Assembly: GCF_002563655.1 (NCBI RefSeq)
Contig: NZ_PDIY01000001.1
Location: 840,001 to 904,000 of the forward strand
DNA from: Bacillus sp. es.034
GTDB lineage: Bacteria; Bacillota; Bacilli; Bacillales; Bacillaceae_B
Direction: 5' to 3'
Length of the DNA: 64,000 nucleotides
Shown here: positions 11,545-21,540 of the stretch, piece by piece
Position numbering within the stretch: position 1 is the stretch's first letter
Layout of the letters: every line of letters starts with the position of its first letter
Made by a program: the position numbers and the translations under genes
The notes under the pieces: model-generated
What the model was told of the DNA's origin: nothing
What the model saw: the letters and a program-made list of their open reading frames with translations, nothing else
The model's database searches: none

Positions 11545-12930
11545 ATGGAATTAGATACAATTGCTGCCATATCCACTCCGATGGGAGAGGGAGCGATCGC
11601 CATCGTCCGTTTGAGCGGTGAGTTGTCATTCGATATCGGTGATAAAGTCTTTAAGGGAAGGAAAGGGAGTTCCATGAAGGAATTTGCATCCCATACCATT
11701 CATTATGGACATATCGTTGATCCCGACACCGATCAAGTGGTGGAAGAGGTCATGGTTTCCGTGATGAGAGGGCCGAAGACATTCACCCGTGAAGACATCA
11801 TCGAGATCAACTGCCACGGAGGACTTGTATCGGTGAATAAAGTTCTGCAGCTTGTGTTGAAAAACGGGGCGAGACTTGCAGAGCCCGGTGAATTCACGAA
11901 GCGGGCTTTCCTGAATGGCCGAATCGATCTTTCTCAGGCAGAAGCCGTGATGGATCTCATTCGGGCGAAAACCGACCGGGCCATGAATGTAGCCCTGAAT
12001 CAAATGGAGGGCCGCCTTTCCAATTTGATCAGGAAGCTCCGTCAGGAAATCCTTGAAACCCTTGCCCATGTGGAAGTGAACATTGACTATCCGGAGTATG
12101 ATGATGTAGAAGAGATGACGCATAACGTGCTTCTGGAAAAATCCAAACACGTCCGGGATGAAATCGACAGGCTGGTTCGCACATCTGAACAAGGGAAGAT
12201 TTTAAGGGAAGGTCTTTCTACGGTGATCATCGGACGGCCCAATGTAGGGAAATCCTCCCTCTTGAACAGCCTTGTTCATGAAAATAAAGCCATTGTGACG
12301 GATATTCCCGGGACGACGCGTGACGTGATCGAGGAATATGTCAATGTAAGGGGAGTCCCTCTCCGTCTTGTTGACACGGCGGGGATTCGTGAGACCGAAG
12401 ATATTGTTGAACGGATTGGCGTGGAACGCTCGAGACAGGTGTTGAAGGAAGCCGATTTAATTTTACTCGTGCTCAATTATGCGGATGAACTAACCTTTGA
12501 GGATGAACAGCTATTCGAAGCGGTGAGAGGAATGGACGTCATTGTCATCGTGAACAAAACCGATCTTCCTCAGAAGATTGATATAGATAAGGTAAGAAAG
12601 CTTTCCGAAAATCACCAGCTGGTGACAACGGCCTTACTGGAGGAACAGGGGATCGATGAACTGGAAGAAGCCATTTCATCCTTGTTCTTTGCGGGATCCA
12701 TCGAAGCGGGGGATATGACATATGTGTCCAACAGTCGTCATATCGCCTTACTCAACCAGGCATCCATTGCGATCAATGAAGCGATCGACAGCGTGGAAAT
12801 GGGGACACCGATTGATATTGCACAGATCGATCTGACGAGAACGTGGGAACTATTAGGTGAAATCATCGGGGACAGCGTTCATGAAAGCCTGATCGATCAG
12901 CTGTTTTCTCAGTTCTGCTTAGGGAAATAA
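11545..12930 (+). CDS. mnmE: tRNA modification GTPase MnmE (TrmE)
   Basis: GTPase that, with MnmG, builds the carboxymethylaminomethyl group on U34 of tRNAs reading A/G-ending codons. The N-terminal folate-binding domain begins [20 protein letters not shown]; a helical domain follows; the inserted G domain shows [28 protein letters not shown] and NKTD; the C-terminus ends FCLGK, the family's invariant Cys motif. ATG 11545 with GAGAGGTGAA is the start; the upstream in-frame extension to 11416 is not conserved. 461 aa. First of mnmE-mnmG-rsmG. Confidence 0.97.
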   Translation: MELDTIAAISTPMGEGAIAIVRLSGELSFDIGDKVFKGRKGSSMKEFASHTIHYGHIVDPDTDQVVEEVMVSVMRGPKTFTREDIIEINCHGGLVSVNKVLQLVLKNGARLAEPGEFTKRAFLNGRIDLSQAEAVMDLIRAKTDRAMNVALNQMEGRLSNLIRKLRQEILETLAHVEVNIDYPEYDDVEEMTHNVLLEKSKHVRDEIDRLVRTSEQGKILREGLSTVIIGRPNVGKSSLLNSLVHENKAIVTDIPGTTRDVIEEYVNVRGVPLRLVDTAGIRETEDIVERIGVERSRQVLKEADLILLVLNYADELTFEDEQLFEAVRGMDVIVIVNKTDLPQKIDIDKVRKLSENHQLVTTALLEEQGIDELEEAISSLFFAGSIEAGDMTYVSNSRHIALLNQASIAINEAIDSVEMGTPIDIAQIDLTRTWELLGEIIGDSVHESLIDQLFSQFCLGK

Positions 12931-12986
12931 ACACTATTATAATGTGGACGGGACTTATCCGTCCTACAAGGAGGAAATAACAAACC

Positions 12987-14879
12987 ATGCAATATGACGC
13001 AGGGCAATATGATGTCATTGTCATTGGTGCTGGCCATGCCGGGGTAGAAGCGGGACTTGCTTCTGCACGTATGGGAGCTAAAACGTTAATGGTCACCATT
13101 AACCTGGATATGGTCGCCTTTATGCCGTGTAATCCATCTGTCGGTGGACCGGCAAAGGGGATCGTTGTAAGGGAAATCGACGCTCTCGGTGGAGAGATGG
13201 GTCGTAATATAGATAAAACGCATATACAAATGAGAATGTTGAATACAGGTAAAGGTCCTGCTGTACGTGCACTGCGCGCGCAGGCAGATAAATTCCTCTA
13301 CCAGAATGAAATGAAGCGGACAATTGAAAACGAACCGAACATGACCTTGATGCAGGGAATGGTGGAGGAATTGATCGTGGAGGATGATGAATGTAAAGGT
13401 GTCGTCACGATGACAGGTGCCGCCTACCGTGCCAAAACGGTCGTCATCACTACTGGTACATTCCTTCGTGGTGAAATCATCTTGGGAGACCTGAAATATT
13501 CAAGCGGTCCCAATAACCAACAGCCTTCCATCAGATTATCTGATCACTTGCATGAGCTTGGTTTCGATACGGTACGGTTTAAAACCGGGACACCGCCGCG
13601 GGTCAATAGCTCGACCATCGATTATTCGAAAACGGAGATTCAGCCGGGTGATGACGTTCCACGTGCATTCAGCTATGAAACGACCAAATACATCACGGAT
13701 CAACTTCCATGCTGGCTGACGTATACAAATGAATTGACTCATCAATTAATCGACGACAATCTTCATCGTTCGCCAATGTATTCAGGTATGATCAAAGGAA
13801 CAGGCCCTCGCTACTGTCCTTCTATAGAAGATAAAGTCGTGCGTTTTCACGACAAGCCGCGTCATCAGATCTTCCTCGAGCCGGAAGGAAGAAATACTCA
13901 GGAAGTGTACGTTCAAGGATTATCGACAAGCTTGCCTGAGGATGTGCAGCAAAAAATCCTGCAGACCATTCCGGGTCTTGAGAAAGTACAAATGATGCGT
14001 GCCGGTTATGCCATCGAGTATGATTCCATCGTACCGACGCAATTATGGCCGACGCTTGAAACGAAAAAAATTAAGAACCTGTACACCGCGGGTCAAATCA
14101 ATGGAACATCCGGCTATGAAGAAGCGGCTGGACAAGGATTGATGGCAGGAATCAACGCTGCTTGCCGTTCTCTTGATAAAGACGAAGTGATCTTAAGCCG
14201 ATCAGATGCTTATATCGGGGTACTGATCGATGACCTCGTGACAAAAGGGACGAACGAACCGTATCGTCTTCTGACTTCACGTGCGGAATACCGCTTGTTG
14301 CTCCGTCATGATAATGCTGATCTTCGTTTAACGGATATCGGTCATAAGATCGGATTGATCACAGAGGATCGTTTTGAACGATTCACGGAGAAGAAAGAAG
14401 CGATATCAGCCGAGAAAAAGCGACTTGAAGCCGTCCGCATCAAGCCGAGTGAAGAAACTCAAAGGGTTATCCGTGAAGCAGGCGGAAGCGAGCTGAAGGA
14501 CGGGATACTGGCAGCTGATCTCCTGAAGCGGCCGGAAATGAATTACAGCCATATTAAGGCACTTGTCCCAAGCGACATTGAGCTTGATCCCGATGTAGAA
14601 GAACAAGTGGAAATTCAGGTGAAATACGAGGGGTATATTGAAAAATCCCTTCAACAGGTCGATAAAATGAAGAAGATGGAAAATAAACGAATTCCTGATA
14701 ACATTGATTACAGTGCAATCAGCGGATTGGCTTCTGAAGCAAGACAGAAGTTGATCGAGGTCCAGCCTCTTTCCCTTGCACAGGCCTCCCGTATTTCAGG
14801 CGTGAATCCTGCAGACGTATCCATTTTAATGGTCTACATTGAACAGGGGAAAATCGCCAAAGTATCGAGTGATCAATAG
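12987..14879 (+). CDS. mnmG: tRNA uridine-5-carboxymethylaminomethyl modification enzyme MnmG (GidA)
   Basis: FAD-dependent partner of MnmE (630 aa). The Rossmann FAD motif [19 protein letters not shown] lies at the N-terminus. Family blocks [11 protein letters not shown] and [18 protein letters not shown] follow, and the second family signature [11 protein letters not shown] lies mid-protein. The C-terminal helical domain ([12 protein letters not shown]) docks MnmE and tRNA. AAGGAGG lies upstream of ATG 12987. The 56-nt gap after mnmE suggests one operon. Confidence 0.97.
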   Translation: MQYDAGQYDVIVIGAGHAGVEAGLASARMGAKTLMVTINLDMVAFMPCNPSVGGPAKGIVVREIDALGGEMGRNIDKTHIQMRMLNTGKGPAVRALRAQADKFLYQNEMKRTIENEPNMTLMQGMVEELIVEDDECKGVVTMTGAAYRAKTVVITTGTFLRGEIILGDLKYSSGPNNQQPSIRLSDHLHELGFDTVRFKTGTPPRVNSSTIDYSKTEIQPGDDVPRAFSYETTKYITDQLPCWLTYTNELTHQLIDDNLHRSPMYSGMIKGTGPRYCPSIEDKVVRFHDKPRHQIFLEPEGRNTQEVYVQGLSTSLPEDVQQKILQTIPGLEKVQMMRAGYAIEYDSIVPTQLWPTLETKKIKNLYTAGQINGTSGYEEAAGQGLMAGINAACRSLDKDEVILSRSDAYIGVLIDDLVTKGTNEPYRLLTSRAEYRLLLRHDNADLRLTDIGHKIGLITEDRFERFTEKKEAISAEKKRLEAVRIKPSEETQRVIREAGGSELKDGILAADLLKRPEMNYSHIKALVPSDIELDPDVEEQVEIQVKYEGYIEKSLQQVDKMKKMENKRIPDNIDYSAISGLASEARQKLIEVQPLSLAQASRISGVNPADVSILMVYIEQGKIAKVSSDQ

Positions 14880-14900
14880 AAGTAAAGGAAGGATCATTTC

Positions 14901-15617
14901 ATGAACGTAAATGAATTTCAATCAATGCTTGAGGAGAAAGGGATTTCCCTTTCTTCCACGCAATTAGATCAGTTTGAACGCTATTATGAATTGCTTGTTG
15001 AATGGAACGAAAAAATGAATTTGACGGCAATCACTGACAAAGAAGACGTGTATTTAAAGCATTTTTACGATTCAATCAGTGCAGCATTTTATGTCGACTT
15101 CACGGAAGTTCAATCTCTGTGTGATGTTGGGGCAGGTGCCGGTTTTCCAAGTATCCCGCTTAAAATATGCTTCCCGCATCTACATATTTCGATTGTTGAT
15201 TCCTTGAACAAGCGCATTACATTCTTAAATCATTTATCGGATGAACTGGGACTTGCAAATACCCATTTTTATCATGATCGTGCAGAGACATTTGGAAAAA
15301 ACAAGGCTCACCGCGAAAAATATGATATGGTTACAGCAAGAGCCGTAGCCAGAATGTCCGTTTTAAGCGAATTATGCCTGCCGCTTGTGAAAAAAGGTGG
15401 AGCATTTGTCGCCATGAAGGCTTCCAATGTCAATGAAGAGCTGTCCAATGCAAAGAAAGCCATCGGGACACTTGGTGGACAAACCGATAAAATGTATTCC
15501 TTCCTTCTTCCTGAAGAGGAAAGTGAACGGAATATCGTGAAAATCAACAAAGTGAAAGAAACACCTAACAAATATCCCAGAAAACCCGGGACACCGAATA
15601 AATTACCGTTAGAATAG
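14901..15617 (+). CDS. rsmG: 16S rRNA (guanine527-N7)-methyltransferase RsmG (GidB)
   Basis: S-adenosylmethionine-dependent methyltransferase for G527 of 16S rRNA; loss gives low-level streptomycin resistance in many bacteria. The SAM motif [16 protein letters not shown], the conserved HFYDSI and MVTARAVA segments, and 238 aa length fit the family. It follows mnmG by 21 nt with AAGGAAGG before ATG 14901. The basic tail ([15 protein letters not shown]) is typical of Bacillus copies. Confidence 0.96.
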   Translation: MNVNEFQSMLEEKGISLSSTQLDQFERYYELLVEWNEKMNLTAITDKEDVYLKHFYDSISAAFYVDFTEVQSLCDVGAGAGFPSIPLKICFPHLHISIVDSLNKRITFLNHLSDELGLANTHFYHDRAETFGKNKAHREKYDMVTARAVARMSVLSELCLPLVKKGGAFVAMKASNVNEELSNAKKAIGTLGGQTDKMYSFLLPEEESERNIVKINKVKETPNKYPRKPGTPNKLPLE

Positions 15618-15629
15618 TATGGTCACTCT

Positions 15630-15677
15630 CCTGCCTTCATCGGTCATGGTATAATCGACATATAGTGAGAAGGCAGG
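15630..15677 (+). promoter_or_regulatory. Inverted repeat centred on a TATAAT, probable noc promoter
   Basis: Arms CCTGCCTTC (15630-15638) and GAAGGCAGG (15669-15677) are perfect and flank an extended -10, TGGTATAAT (TATAAT 15650-15655), which lies almost at the centre of symmetry. No good -35 and no U-tract are present, so this looks like a promoter with a symmetric operator rather than a terminator. The regulator is unknown. Confidence 0.45.
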
Positions 15678-15736
15678 AAATGGACATATTTTAGAGAATA
15701 TTAATAAAGGGAGTTTCTTAAAGGTGGTGTAGGAAG

Positions 15737-16600
15737 ATGAAGCATCCTTTCTCTCGTTTTTTTGGCCTAGGTGAAAAGGAGCAAGATGTTGAATCTGAAG
15801 AGTCGAATGTAGTGGAAGAAGATCGTGATGAAGTGAGGAAAATACAGGTCTCGCATATCATCCCGAATCGATTTCAACCAAGGACTGTGTTTAATGATGA
15901 AAAGATAGAAGAGTTATCCAGAACGATTCACACGCATGGCATCATCCAGCCGATCGTGGTGAGACAGTACGATGATGACCAGTTTGAAATCATTGCGGGT
16001 GAACGGAGATACAGAGCCGTTCAAAAGCTTGGCTGGGAAACCGTACCGGCGATTGTGAAGAATCTTAATGATACTGAAACAGCCTCTGTCGCATTAATAG
16101 AGAACTTACAAAGAGAAGAACTCTCTCCTATAGAGGAAGCAATCGCATATGGAAAACTGTTGGAATTACATGATCTAACTCAAGAAGCCCTTGCTCAACG
16201 CTTAGGAAAAGGACAATCAACCGTGGCGAACAAGCTTCGTCTCCTAAAGCTTCCAGAAGAAATTCAATCAGCTCTACTAGATAAACAAATCACTGAACGC
16301 CACGCCAGGGCTTTGATTCCTTTGAAGAATGCTGAAAAGCAGATCCAGCTTCTTCAGGAAATCATTGAAAAGAGCTTGAATGTCAAACAGACCGAAGACC
16401 GGGTTGTAAAAATGCAAGAAGGAACGACCCATAAGCCGAAGCCTAAACGGAAGGCCTTCAGCAAAGATATGAGAATTGCCGTGAATACGATCCGACAATC
16501 GCTGTCCATGGTATCAGATAGCGGAATCAATCTCGACTCAGAAGAAGAAGAGCACGAGGAATTCTATCAATTCACCATTCGTATTCCGAAAAAAAAATAG
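15737..16600 (+). CDS. noc: Nucleoid occlusion protein Noc
   Basis: ParB-family CTPase-type DNA-binding protein that in B. subtilis stops division septa forming over the chromosome. 287 aa. N-terminal amphipathic segment ([13 protein letters not shown]) of the kind that binds membrane. The ParB core has [23 protein letters not shown], and [14 protein letters not shown], followed by the helix-turn-helix [21 protein letters not shown], where Noc-type specificity resides. It is distinguished from spo0J by its position next to rsmG and by the divergent HTH. No perfect Noc site was seen in the window. Confidence 0.94.
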   Translation: MKHPFSRFFGLGEKEQDVESEESNVVEEDRDEVRKIQVSHIIPNRFQPRTVFNDEKIEELSRTIHTHGIIQPIVVRQYDDDQFEIIAGERRYRAVQKLGWETVPAIVKNLNDTETASVALIENLQREELSPIEEAIAYGKLLELHDLTQEALAQRLGKGQSTVANKLRLLKLPEEIQSALLDKQITERHARALIPLKNAEKQIQLLQEIIEKSLNVKQTEDRVVKMQEGTTHKPKPKRKAFSKDMRIAVNTIRQSLSMVSDSGINLDSEEEEHEEFYQFTIRIPKKK

Positions 16601-16610
16601 ATTCGTAGTC

Positions 16611-16651
16611 TAAAAGTGAGAAACATATCCGATCCGTTTCTCACTTTTTTT
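16611..16651 (+). terminator. Terminator after noc
   Basis: Ten-bp stem AGTGAGAAAC (16615-16624) with GTTTCTCACT (16636-16645), followed by a run of seven T. Confidence 0.9.
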
Positions 16652-16808
16652 ATTGCGAGCGTTGGATGATAACAGAATCTTTCCTATTTATGGAAAGGTG
16701 TTTCTTTTTGAAAAATTGACAGACAATTATCCGGGAATTTTGATAGAATAAAAGAATACTGTGTGAAAATGAAATCAATCTTAGGAAGTCAAAAGGTAGG
16801 TGACAACC

Positions 16809-17570
16809 TTGGGCAGAATCGTAGCCGTTACAAACCAGAAAGGCGGGGTGGGAAAAACCACGACATCCGTCAATTTGGGGGCTTGTTTAGCTTATATAGG
16901 GAAAAAGGTTTTACTTGTAGATATCGATCCTCAGGGAAACGCCACCAGTGGTGTCGGCGTGGAAAAAGGGGATGTACAACAGTGTATCTATGATGTGTTA
17001 GTGGATGATGTAGATGTTAAAGACACGATTAAACAATCAAAAGTAGAGAACTTATCGCTTGTCCCTGCAACGATCTCACTTGCCGGAGCGGAAATTGAAT
17101 TGGTTCCGACGATCTCCCGTGAAGTCCGTTTAAAGAAAGCGCTGGAGAAGGTAAAGGACGAATTCGATTTCATCATTATTGATTGTCCCCCTTCATTGGG
17201 ACTCCTGACGATCAATGCGCTAACCGCTTCGGATGCTGTCGTCATACCGGTCCAGTGTGAATATTACGCCCTCGAGGGATTAAGTCAGCTGTTAAGCACG
17301 GTCCGTTTAGTGCAGAAGCATCTGAATCATGATCTTATGATTGATGGTGTATTGTTAACGATGCTTGATGCAAGGACCAATCTGGGCATCCAGGTTATCG
17401 AAGAAGTGAAAAAATACTTTCAAGACAAAGTGTATCGCACAATTATCCCACGTAATGTTCGTTTAAGTGAAGCACCCAGTCATGGTGAACCGATCATCAT
17501 CTATGATGCGAAATCCAGGGGAGCAGAAGTTTATTTAGAACTGGCAAAGGAAGTGGTGGCGAATGGCTAA
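16809..17570 (+). CDS. soj: Chromosome partitioning ATPase Soj (ParA)
   Basis: Walker-type ATPase that regulates DnaA and helps segregate origins with Spo0J. Deviant Walker A KGGVGKTT near residue 10, Walker A' region VDIDPQGNATSG, and Walker B FIIIDCPPSLG are all present. I chose TTG 16809 (MGRIVAVTNQ): it gives 253 aa, the exact B. subtilis length, and has AGGTAGGTGA 5 nt upstream. A GTG three codons earlier (16800) is the alternative. It overlaps spo0J by 8 nt. Confidence 0.97.
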   Translation: MGRIVAVTNQKGGVGKTTTSVNLGACLAYIGKKVLLVDIDPQGNATSGVGVEKGDVQQCIYDVLVDDVDVKDTIKQSKVENLSLVPATISLAGAEIELVPTISREVRLKKALEKVKDEFDFIIIDCPPSLGLLTINALTASDAVVIPVQCEYYALEGLSQLLSTVRLVQKHLNHDLMIDGVLLTMLDARTNLGIQVIEEVKKYFQDKVYRTIIPRNVRLSEAPSHGEPIIIYDAKSRGAEVYLELAKEVVANG

Positions 17571-18402
17571 AGGTTTAGGAAAGGGCATCAATGCTCTCTT
17601 TACCAATATGCAAACAACTCAAAATGAAGAGTCCGTCCAGGAAGTGAGCCTGAAAGAAATAAGGCCGAACCCTTATCAGCCACGAAAGATCTTTGAGCCG
17701 CAGGCAATCGAAGAATTGAAAGAATCGATCCTGGAACATGGGATCCTCCAACCGATCATTGTCCGCAAGTCCATTAAAGGGTATGAGATTGTGGTCGGTG
17801 AACGCCGCTATCGTGCAGCTACAGCGGCTAAGTTAGAAACCGTTCCCGTTGTCGTACGCGAATTGAATGATCAACAAATGATGGAACTCGCGGTGTTGGA
17901 AAACCTTCAACGGGAGGACCTGACGCCGATCGAGGAAGGCGCAGCCTATCAAATGCTGATGGATAAATTGAATCTTACACAGGAAGAACTGGCGAAACGA
18001 TTAGGGAAGAGCAGACCTCATATCGCGAACCATATTCGCTTACTCTCCCTTCCTGCACCTATTCAGGAACTTATTTCTGAAGGAAAGCTGTCAATGGGAC
18101 ATGGCCGTGCCCTTCTTGGATTGAAAGATAAAAAGAAGCTATCCTTGATTGTCAATCGGATCCTGAAAGAATCATTAAACGTCCGTCAATTAGAAAAAAT
18201 CATTCAAGAAGCCAATGACAATGTTCCACGTGAAACAAAAAAGAAAGAGCGGAAAGATGTCTTCATCCAGGAACAGGAATCGCTCTTGCGTGAGCGCTTC
18301 GGTACAACCGTAACGATTAAACAATCGAAGAAAAAAGGGAAGATCGAACTGGAATTCTTTTCGAAGGAAGACCTGGATCGGATTTTGGAATTATTGCAGT
18401 AA
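17563..18402 (+). CDS. spo0J: Chromosome partitioning protein Spo0J (ParB)
   Basis: parS-binding CTPase clamp that organises origins and loads SMC (279 aa). Seen: N-terminal MAKGLGKGINALF (the Soj-stimulating Lys/Arg patch), the CTP-binding motif GERRYRAA, ENLQREDLTPIEEG, HTH AKRLGKSRPHIANHIRLLSLP and a C-terminal dimerisation domain ending EFFSKEDLDRILELLQ. A perfect parS lies inside the gene (18222-18237), encoding NVPRET. Overlaps soj by 8 nt, indicating translational coupling. Confidence 0.97.
   Translation: MAKGLGKGINALFTNMQTTQNEESVQEVSLKEIRPNPYQPRKIFEPQAIEELKESILEHGILQPIIVRKSIKGYEIVVGERRYRAATAAKLETVPVVVRELNDQQMMELAVLENLQREDLTPIEEGAAYQMLMDKLNLTQEELAKRLGKSRPHIANHIRLLSLPAPIQELISEGKLSMGHGRALLGLKDKKKLSLIVNRILKESLNVRQLEKIIQEANDNVPRETKKKERKDVFIQEQESLLRERFGTTVTIKQSKKKGKIELEFFSKEDLDRILELLQ
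18222..18237. other. parS: parS centromere site in spo0J
   Basis: TGTTCCACGTGAAACA is a perfect match to the Bacillus parS consensus. It lies inside spo0J, as does a parS of B. subtilis. Confidence 0.95.
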
Positions 18403-18417
18403 CACCATTGTATAAAG

Positions 18418-18460
18418 GGACTGACTTAAGTGGTATATCTCATGCCATTTAAGTTAGTCC
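18418..18460 (+). terminator. Long hairpin after spo0J
   Basis: Arms of 16 nt (18418-18433 and 18445-18460, GGACTGACTTAAGTGG with CCATTTAAGTTAGTCC) pair with two G-U pairs around an 11-nt loop. The following TCTTCC is only a weak U-tract, so this may be a weak terminator or an RNA-stabilising 3' hairpin. Confidence 0.5.
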
Positions 18461-18515
18461 TCTTCCATATGGTACATATACTATTCTTTGGGAAATAATC
18501 ATAAGGGGTAACGTC

Positions 18516-19229
18516 ATGGTACTTTTAGGAACGCTAGTAAATGGAGTATGTATTATCATCGGGACGCTTCTCGGTAAGATCCTGCACCGTATACCTGAAG
18601 ATATGAAGGGAACGGTTATGAAAGCAATTGGACTCGCCGTTATCGTTCTTGGATTACAGATGGGGCTAAAAAGCGAGAACTTTCTCATCGTGATCATCAG
18701 TCTTGCCCTTGGTGCTGCCTGGGGAGAGTGGATGAATCTCGAGGACAGGCTGAATGCCCTTGGGAACTGGCTGGAAACAAAGATAGGCAGCAAAAATGAA
18801 ACGTCCATATCTCAAGGGTTTGTCACCGCCACCCTGATATTTGTCATCGGTGCCATGGCCGTGATCGGTGCGCTGGATAGCGGGATCAGGGGAGATCATG
18901 ATGTTCTTTTGACCAAGTCGATCATTGATGGATTTACTTCTTTAATATTAACGACCACCCTTGGGGTCGGTGTCATGTTCTCGGCCATTCCCGTCGTCCT
19001 TTATCAGGGAATCATCGCCCTATTCGCCACTCAAATTCATCAATGGGTGCCAAAGGAATTAATGGACGCGTATATTGTCGAAATGACGTCTACAGGAGGC
19101 ATCATGATCTTTGCGATTGGACTCAACCTCCTGGGTGTAACGAAAATCCGAGTCGCCAATTTACTTCCAGGCATCATCGTGGTGGCCCTGGTAGTCGGAA
19201 TCATCCACGCCTATCAAGTATATATGTAA
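18516..19229 (+). CDS. DUF554 family membrane protein
   Basis: 237-aa multi-pass membrane protein of the DUF554 (YdfK/YqgA) family, function unknown. About six to seven hydrophobic segments are seen. Glycine-rich turns typical of the family are GTLVNGVCIIIGTLLG at the N-terminus, ALDSGIRGDHDVLLTKSIIDG in the middle (two pieces of a conserved loop), and TSTGGIMIFAIGLNLLG. It probably forms an inner-membrane carrier-like fold, but no substrate is established. It is a single gene between spo0J and the convergent yyaC. Confidence 0.8.
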   Translation: MVLLGTLVNGVCIIIGTLLGKILHRIPEDMKGTVMKAIGLAVIVLGLQMGLKSENFLIVIISLALGAAWGEWMNLEDRLNALGNWLETKIGSKNETSISQGFVTATLIFVIGAMAVIGALDSGIRGDHDVLLTKSIIDGFTSLILTTTLGVGVMFSAIPVVLYQGIIALFATQIHQWVPKELMDAYIVEMTSTGGIMIFAIGLNLLGVTKIRVANLLPGIIVVALVVGIIHAYQVYM

Positions 19230-19230
19230 T

Positions 19231-19266
19231 CAAAAAGGGAGACGGCGGAACACGCCATCTCCCTTC
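19231..19266. terminator. Bidirectional terminator between the DUF554 gene and yyaC
   Basis: Stem GGGAGACGGCG (19237-19247) with CGCCATCTCCC (19253-19263) has one mismatch. AAAAA lies on the left, giving a U-tract for the minus-strand gene yyaC, and a T-rich tail lies on the right. Confidence 0.75.
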
Positions 19267-19271
19267 TCTCT

Positions 19272-19892
19272 TTATTGCTGCAATTCTTCCCGCCATTTTT
19301 CAATACTGACGGCATTTCTCCGTTCTACAGAATGACCTGCCAGCACAATCGCTTCAGCAATCGTCCTCGCCATTTTCATGACAAGATTCAAGCGTGTATT
19401 CTGCAGGACAAAAAACTCCATGAACCCACTGACATTTACAATTCCCGTCAAATGAATCTCCCCGACCTCAGGCAGCTCTTTATTCACTCCGGCTCCCGGC
19501 CGCAAAGGACCTTCACTCAACTGAATGGCACCAACACTCTTTAATCGTCCGAGACAGGCATCGACACCTATGATAAAGGGATTGATATGTTTAGAAGCGA
19601 TATCCTTAAGCTTCTCTTCCAGGTTGACGGCATGGATCGGATCATCCAATGTTCCATAGACATGGAATGGTTTAATATCCTGTTCCTCTATTAATGTACC
19701 AACCAAAGGCCCCAATGAATCCCCTGTCGAGCGGTCCGTACCGATACAGACAAACACGATGGGTCTTGTACGATAATAAGTGGGAAGCATCGACGACAAT
19801 TGAACAGAAAGATCCTGTGCCGCACGCTCTTCCTGATGAAGGACTCGAAAGGGGTCAGATCTACGTTCAAATAGTCCTTTTTTTAGATTCAT
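19272..19892 (-). CDS. yyaC: Spore protease YyaC (DUF1256, GPR-related)
   Basis: Sporulation-associated protein related in sequence to the germination protease GPR and annotated as a putative spore protease. 206 aa from ATG 19890-19892 (MNLKKGLFERR), with GGAGTGG upstream; a longer frame to 19967 lacks a ribosome site. Conserved blocks are VCIGTDRSTGDSLGPLVG, GTLDDPIHAVNL, and GVDACLG followed by RPGAGVNK and EVGEIHLTGIVNVSGFME. The upstream DNA has a possible SigG-like pair (TGTATG, 18 nt, TATACTG), which is weak evidence for forespore expression. Transcribed against the rightward fork. Confidence 0.92.
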   Translation of the reverse strand: MNLKKGLFERRSDPFRVLHQEERAAQDLSVQLSSMLPTYYRTRPIVFVCIGTDRSTGDSLGPLVGTLIEEQDIKPFHVYGTLDDPIHAVNLEEKLKDIASKHINPFIIGVDACLGRLKSVGAIQLSEGPLRPGAGVNKELPEVGEIHLTGIVNVSGFMEFFVLQNTRLNLVMKMARTIAEAIVLAGHSVERRNAVSIEKWREELQQ

Positions 19893-20148
19893 CGCTTCCA
19901 CTCCTTTGGATGTGATTAGGGGGATAATGTTGAAATTGACTATGTCAGGTCTTGCCACCAGAATCATAAATTTTAATTATTATCAGTATACGGACGATTT
20001 CTTTTTTTCATACATACTAAACTCCGATTTTTCATAAAATAAAAATTTTCTAGAAACTATTCTTTATGAGGTTATATCTACACAAGGAGAGGGAAAGTTG
20101 ATAAAATAAGGAATACTTCTTATTGAATGATAAGTGGAGGTTCTATAT

Positions 20149-21075
20149 ATGAGTGCGAATGATACGAAAGCTAAGTTAGATGACACGATTGATAAAACCG
20201 CTGAGAAACTGATAGATAATGAAATGTGGATGGCCCTGGGAACAGGCGCTGTAAAGATTATTGCGATTATGGTCATTACATATCTTGCCCTAAGGATAGG
20301 AAGGTCTGCGATTCGAAACGTATTCAAAGTCCGTTCTCGTTCCCCTCTTAAGTTCACTGAACGACGGGAAGCCACCTTATCCAAACTGTTGGAAAACGTC
20401 TTGACCTATGTGATCTATTTCATCAGTCTGATGACAATCTTGTCGACACTTGACATCGACGTAAAAGGACTCATCGCCGGTGCCGGGATCGTCGGCCTTG
20501 CCGTCGGTTTCGGTGCACAGAATCTGGTGCGTGATATCATTACCGGTTTCTTCATTATCTTTGAAGATCAATTTTCAGTCGGCGACTATGTTCGAATCGG
20601 TTCTGCAGAGGGAACCGTCGAAGAAATTGGCCTAAGAACGACAAAGATCAAAAGCTGGACCGGGGAATTGCATATCTTCCCCAATGGGAATGTGACGGAA
20701 GTGACGAACTTCTCCATCCATAACAGTATCGCCGTCGTGGATGTCAGCATTGCCTACGAGGAAAATATTGAAGAAGCCGAGAAAGTGATGCTGGAACTTC
20801 TCCTCGCTTTGCCGCAAAAGTACGAAGACCTTGTGAACCCTCCCGAGCTGTTAGGGGTTCAGACCCTTGGAGCATCGGATGTTGTCATTCGTATCGTTGC
20901 TGAAACGGTTCCGATGAGACATTGGTATATAGCCAGGATGATACGGAAAGAAGTGAAACTTTGCCTGGATGCGCATGGTATCGAGATTCCATTCCCTCGT
21001 ATGGTGATGTATTCACGTAAGGATGAAGAAGAGATGCACCCTCGTGAAAAACAAAGAAGGCTTGAAAGCGAATAA
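20149..21075 (+). CDS. MscS-family small-conductance mechanosensitive channel
   Basis: Membrane channel that releases solutes on hypo-osmotic shock. 308 aa from ATG 20149, with GGAGG 8 nt upstream. A hydrophobic helix at about 35-55, a second at about 85-105, and the Gly/Ala-rich pore helix AGAGIVGLAVGFGAQNLVRD (TM3) are seen. The beta domain follows with FEDQFSVGDYVRIG and TVEEIGLRTTKI, then a charged C-terminus. It has the short three-helix layout of B. subtilis YkuT-type proteins. Followed closely by the DUF951 gene (13 nt), so co-transcription is likely. Confidence 0.93.
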   Translation: MSANDTKAKLDDTIDKTAEKLIDNEMWMALGTGAVKIIAIMVITYLALRIGRSAIRNVFKVRSRSPLKFTERREATLSKLLENVLTYVIYFISLMTILSTLDIDVKGLIAGAGIVGLAVGFGAQNLVRDIITGFFIIFEDQFSVGDYVRIGSAEGTVEEIGLRTTKIKSWTGELHIFPNGNVTEVTNFSIHNSIAVVDVSIAYEENIEEAEKVMLELLLALPQKYEDLVNPPELLGVQTLGASDVVIRIVAETVPMRHWYIARMIRKEVKLCLDAHGIEIPFPRMVMYSRKDEEEMHPREKQRRLESE

Positions 21076-21088
21076 GGAGGAGTAACCG

Positions 21089-21289
21089 GTGGAACCTAAG
21101 ACATTCACATTAAATGATATTGTAGAAATGAAGAAACCTCACCCATGTGGCACGAACCGCTGGAAAGTGATCCGTATGGGGATGGATATTCGCATCAAGT
21201 GTGTCGGGTGCGGTCACAGTGTCATGATCCCAAGAAAAGACTTTGCGAAAAAAATGAAAAAGGTCATTTCAAGTGGTGAAGAAGAATAA
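21089..21289 (+). CDS. yyzM: DUF951 family protein YyzM
   Basis: 66-aa protein of the DUF951 family, conserved next to ychF in bacilli; function unknown. The conserved KKPHPCGTNRWKVIRMG and the pair C-x-x-C in CVGCGHSVMIPR suggest a small zinc-binding or RNA-associated beta fold. The GTG start (21089) has GGAGGAG upstream. Confidence 0.88.
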   Translation: MEPKTFTLNDIVEMKKPHPCGTNRWKVIRMGMDIRIKCVGCGHSVMIPRKDFAKKMKKVISSGEEE

Positions 21290-21357
21290 GTACTCCTTTT
21301 TTACCCATAATTCTTTTGACCTAATCCATCTTACGCCCTAAATAGTGTTGCCTCAGA

Positions 21358-21394
21358 GCATTCAGTCTTTTCTAAAGGATTGAGTGCTTTTTTT
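21358..21394 (+). terminator. Terminator after yyzM
   Basis: Stem GCATTCAGTC (from 21358) with GATTGAGTGC, containing G-U pairs, is followed by a run of T. Confidence 0.7.
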
Positions 21395-21429
21395 ATGGTG
21401 TATTTTCTACTGTAGCCTGGAAGCTTCAC

Positions 21430-21458
21430 TTGTCTTTTCCCTCTATTATCTCTATAAT
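21430..21458 (+). promoter_or_regulatory. SigA-type promoter for ychF
   Basis: TTGTCT (21430-21435), a 17-nt spacer and TATAAT (21453-21458) lie about 80 nt before the ychF start. Confidence 0.6.
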
Positions 21459-21540
21459 TGTGAAAGGTTCGACCGATTACGCGTTTTTCGATCTTAAAGG
21501 ATTTTTTAATAGATAAGAATATGGATGAGGAGTGACTGAA

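Noticed and set aside
11626..12192. 188-codon open frame on the minus strand inside mnmE
   Set aside because: Entirely antisense to a confident core gene; no ribosome site and no recognisable protein features.
16721..16740. Noc-binding site upstream of soj (ATTATCCGGGAATT)
   Set aside because: Three mismatches to ATTTCCCGGGAAAT, which is too weak; the CCCCGGGG at 36844 is also off consensus.
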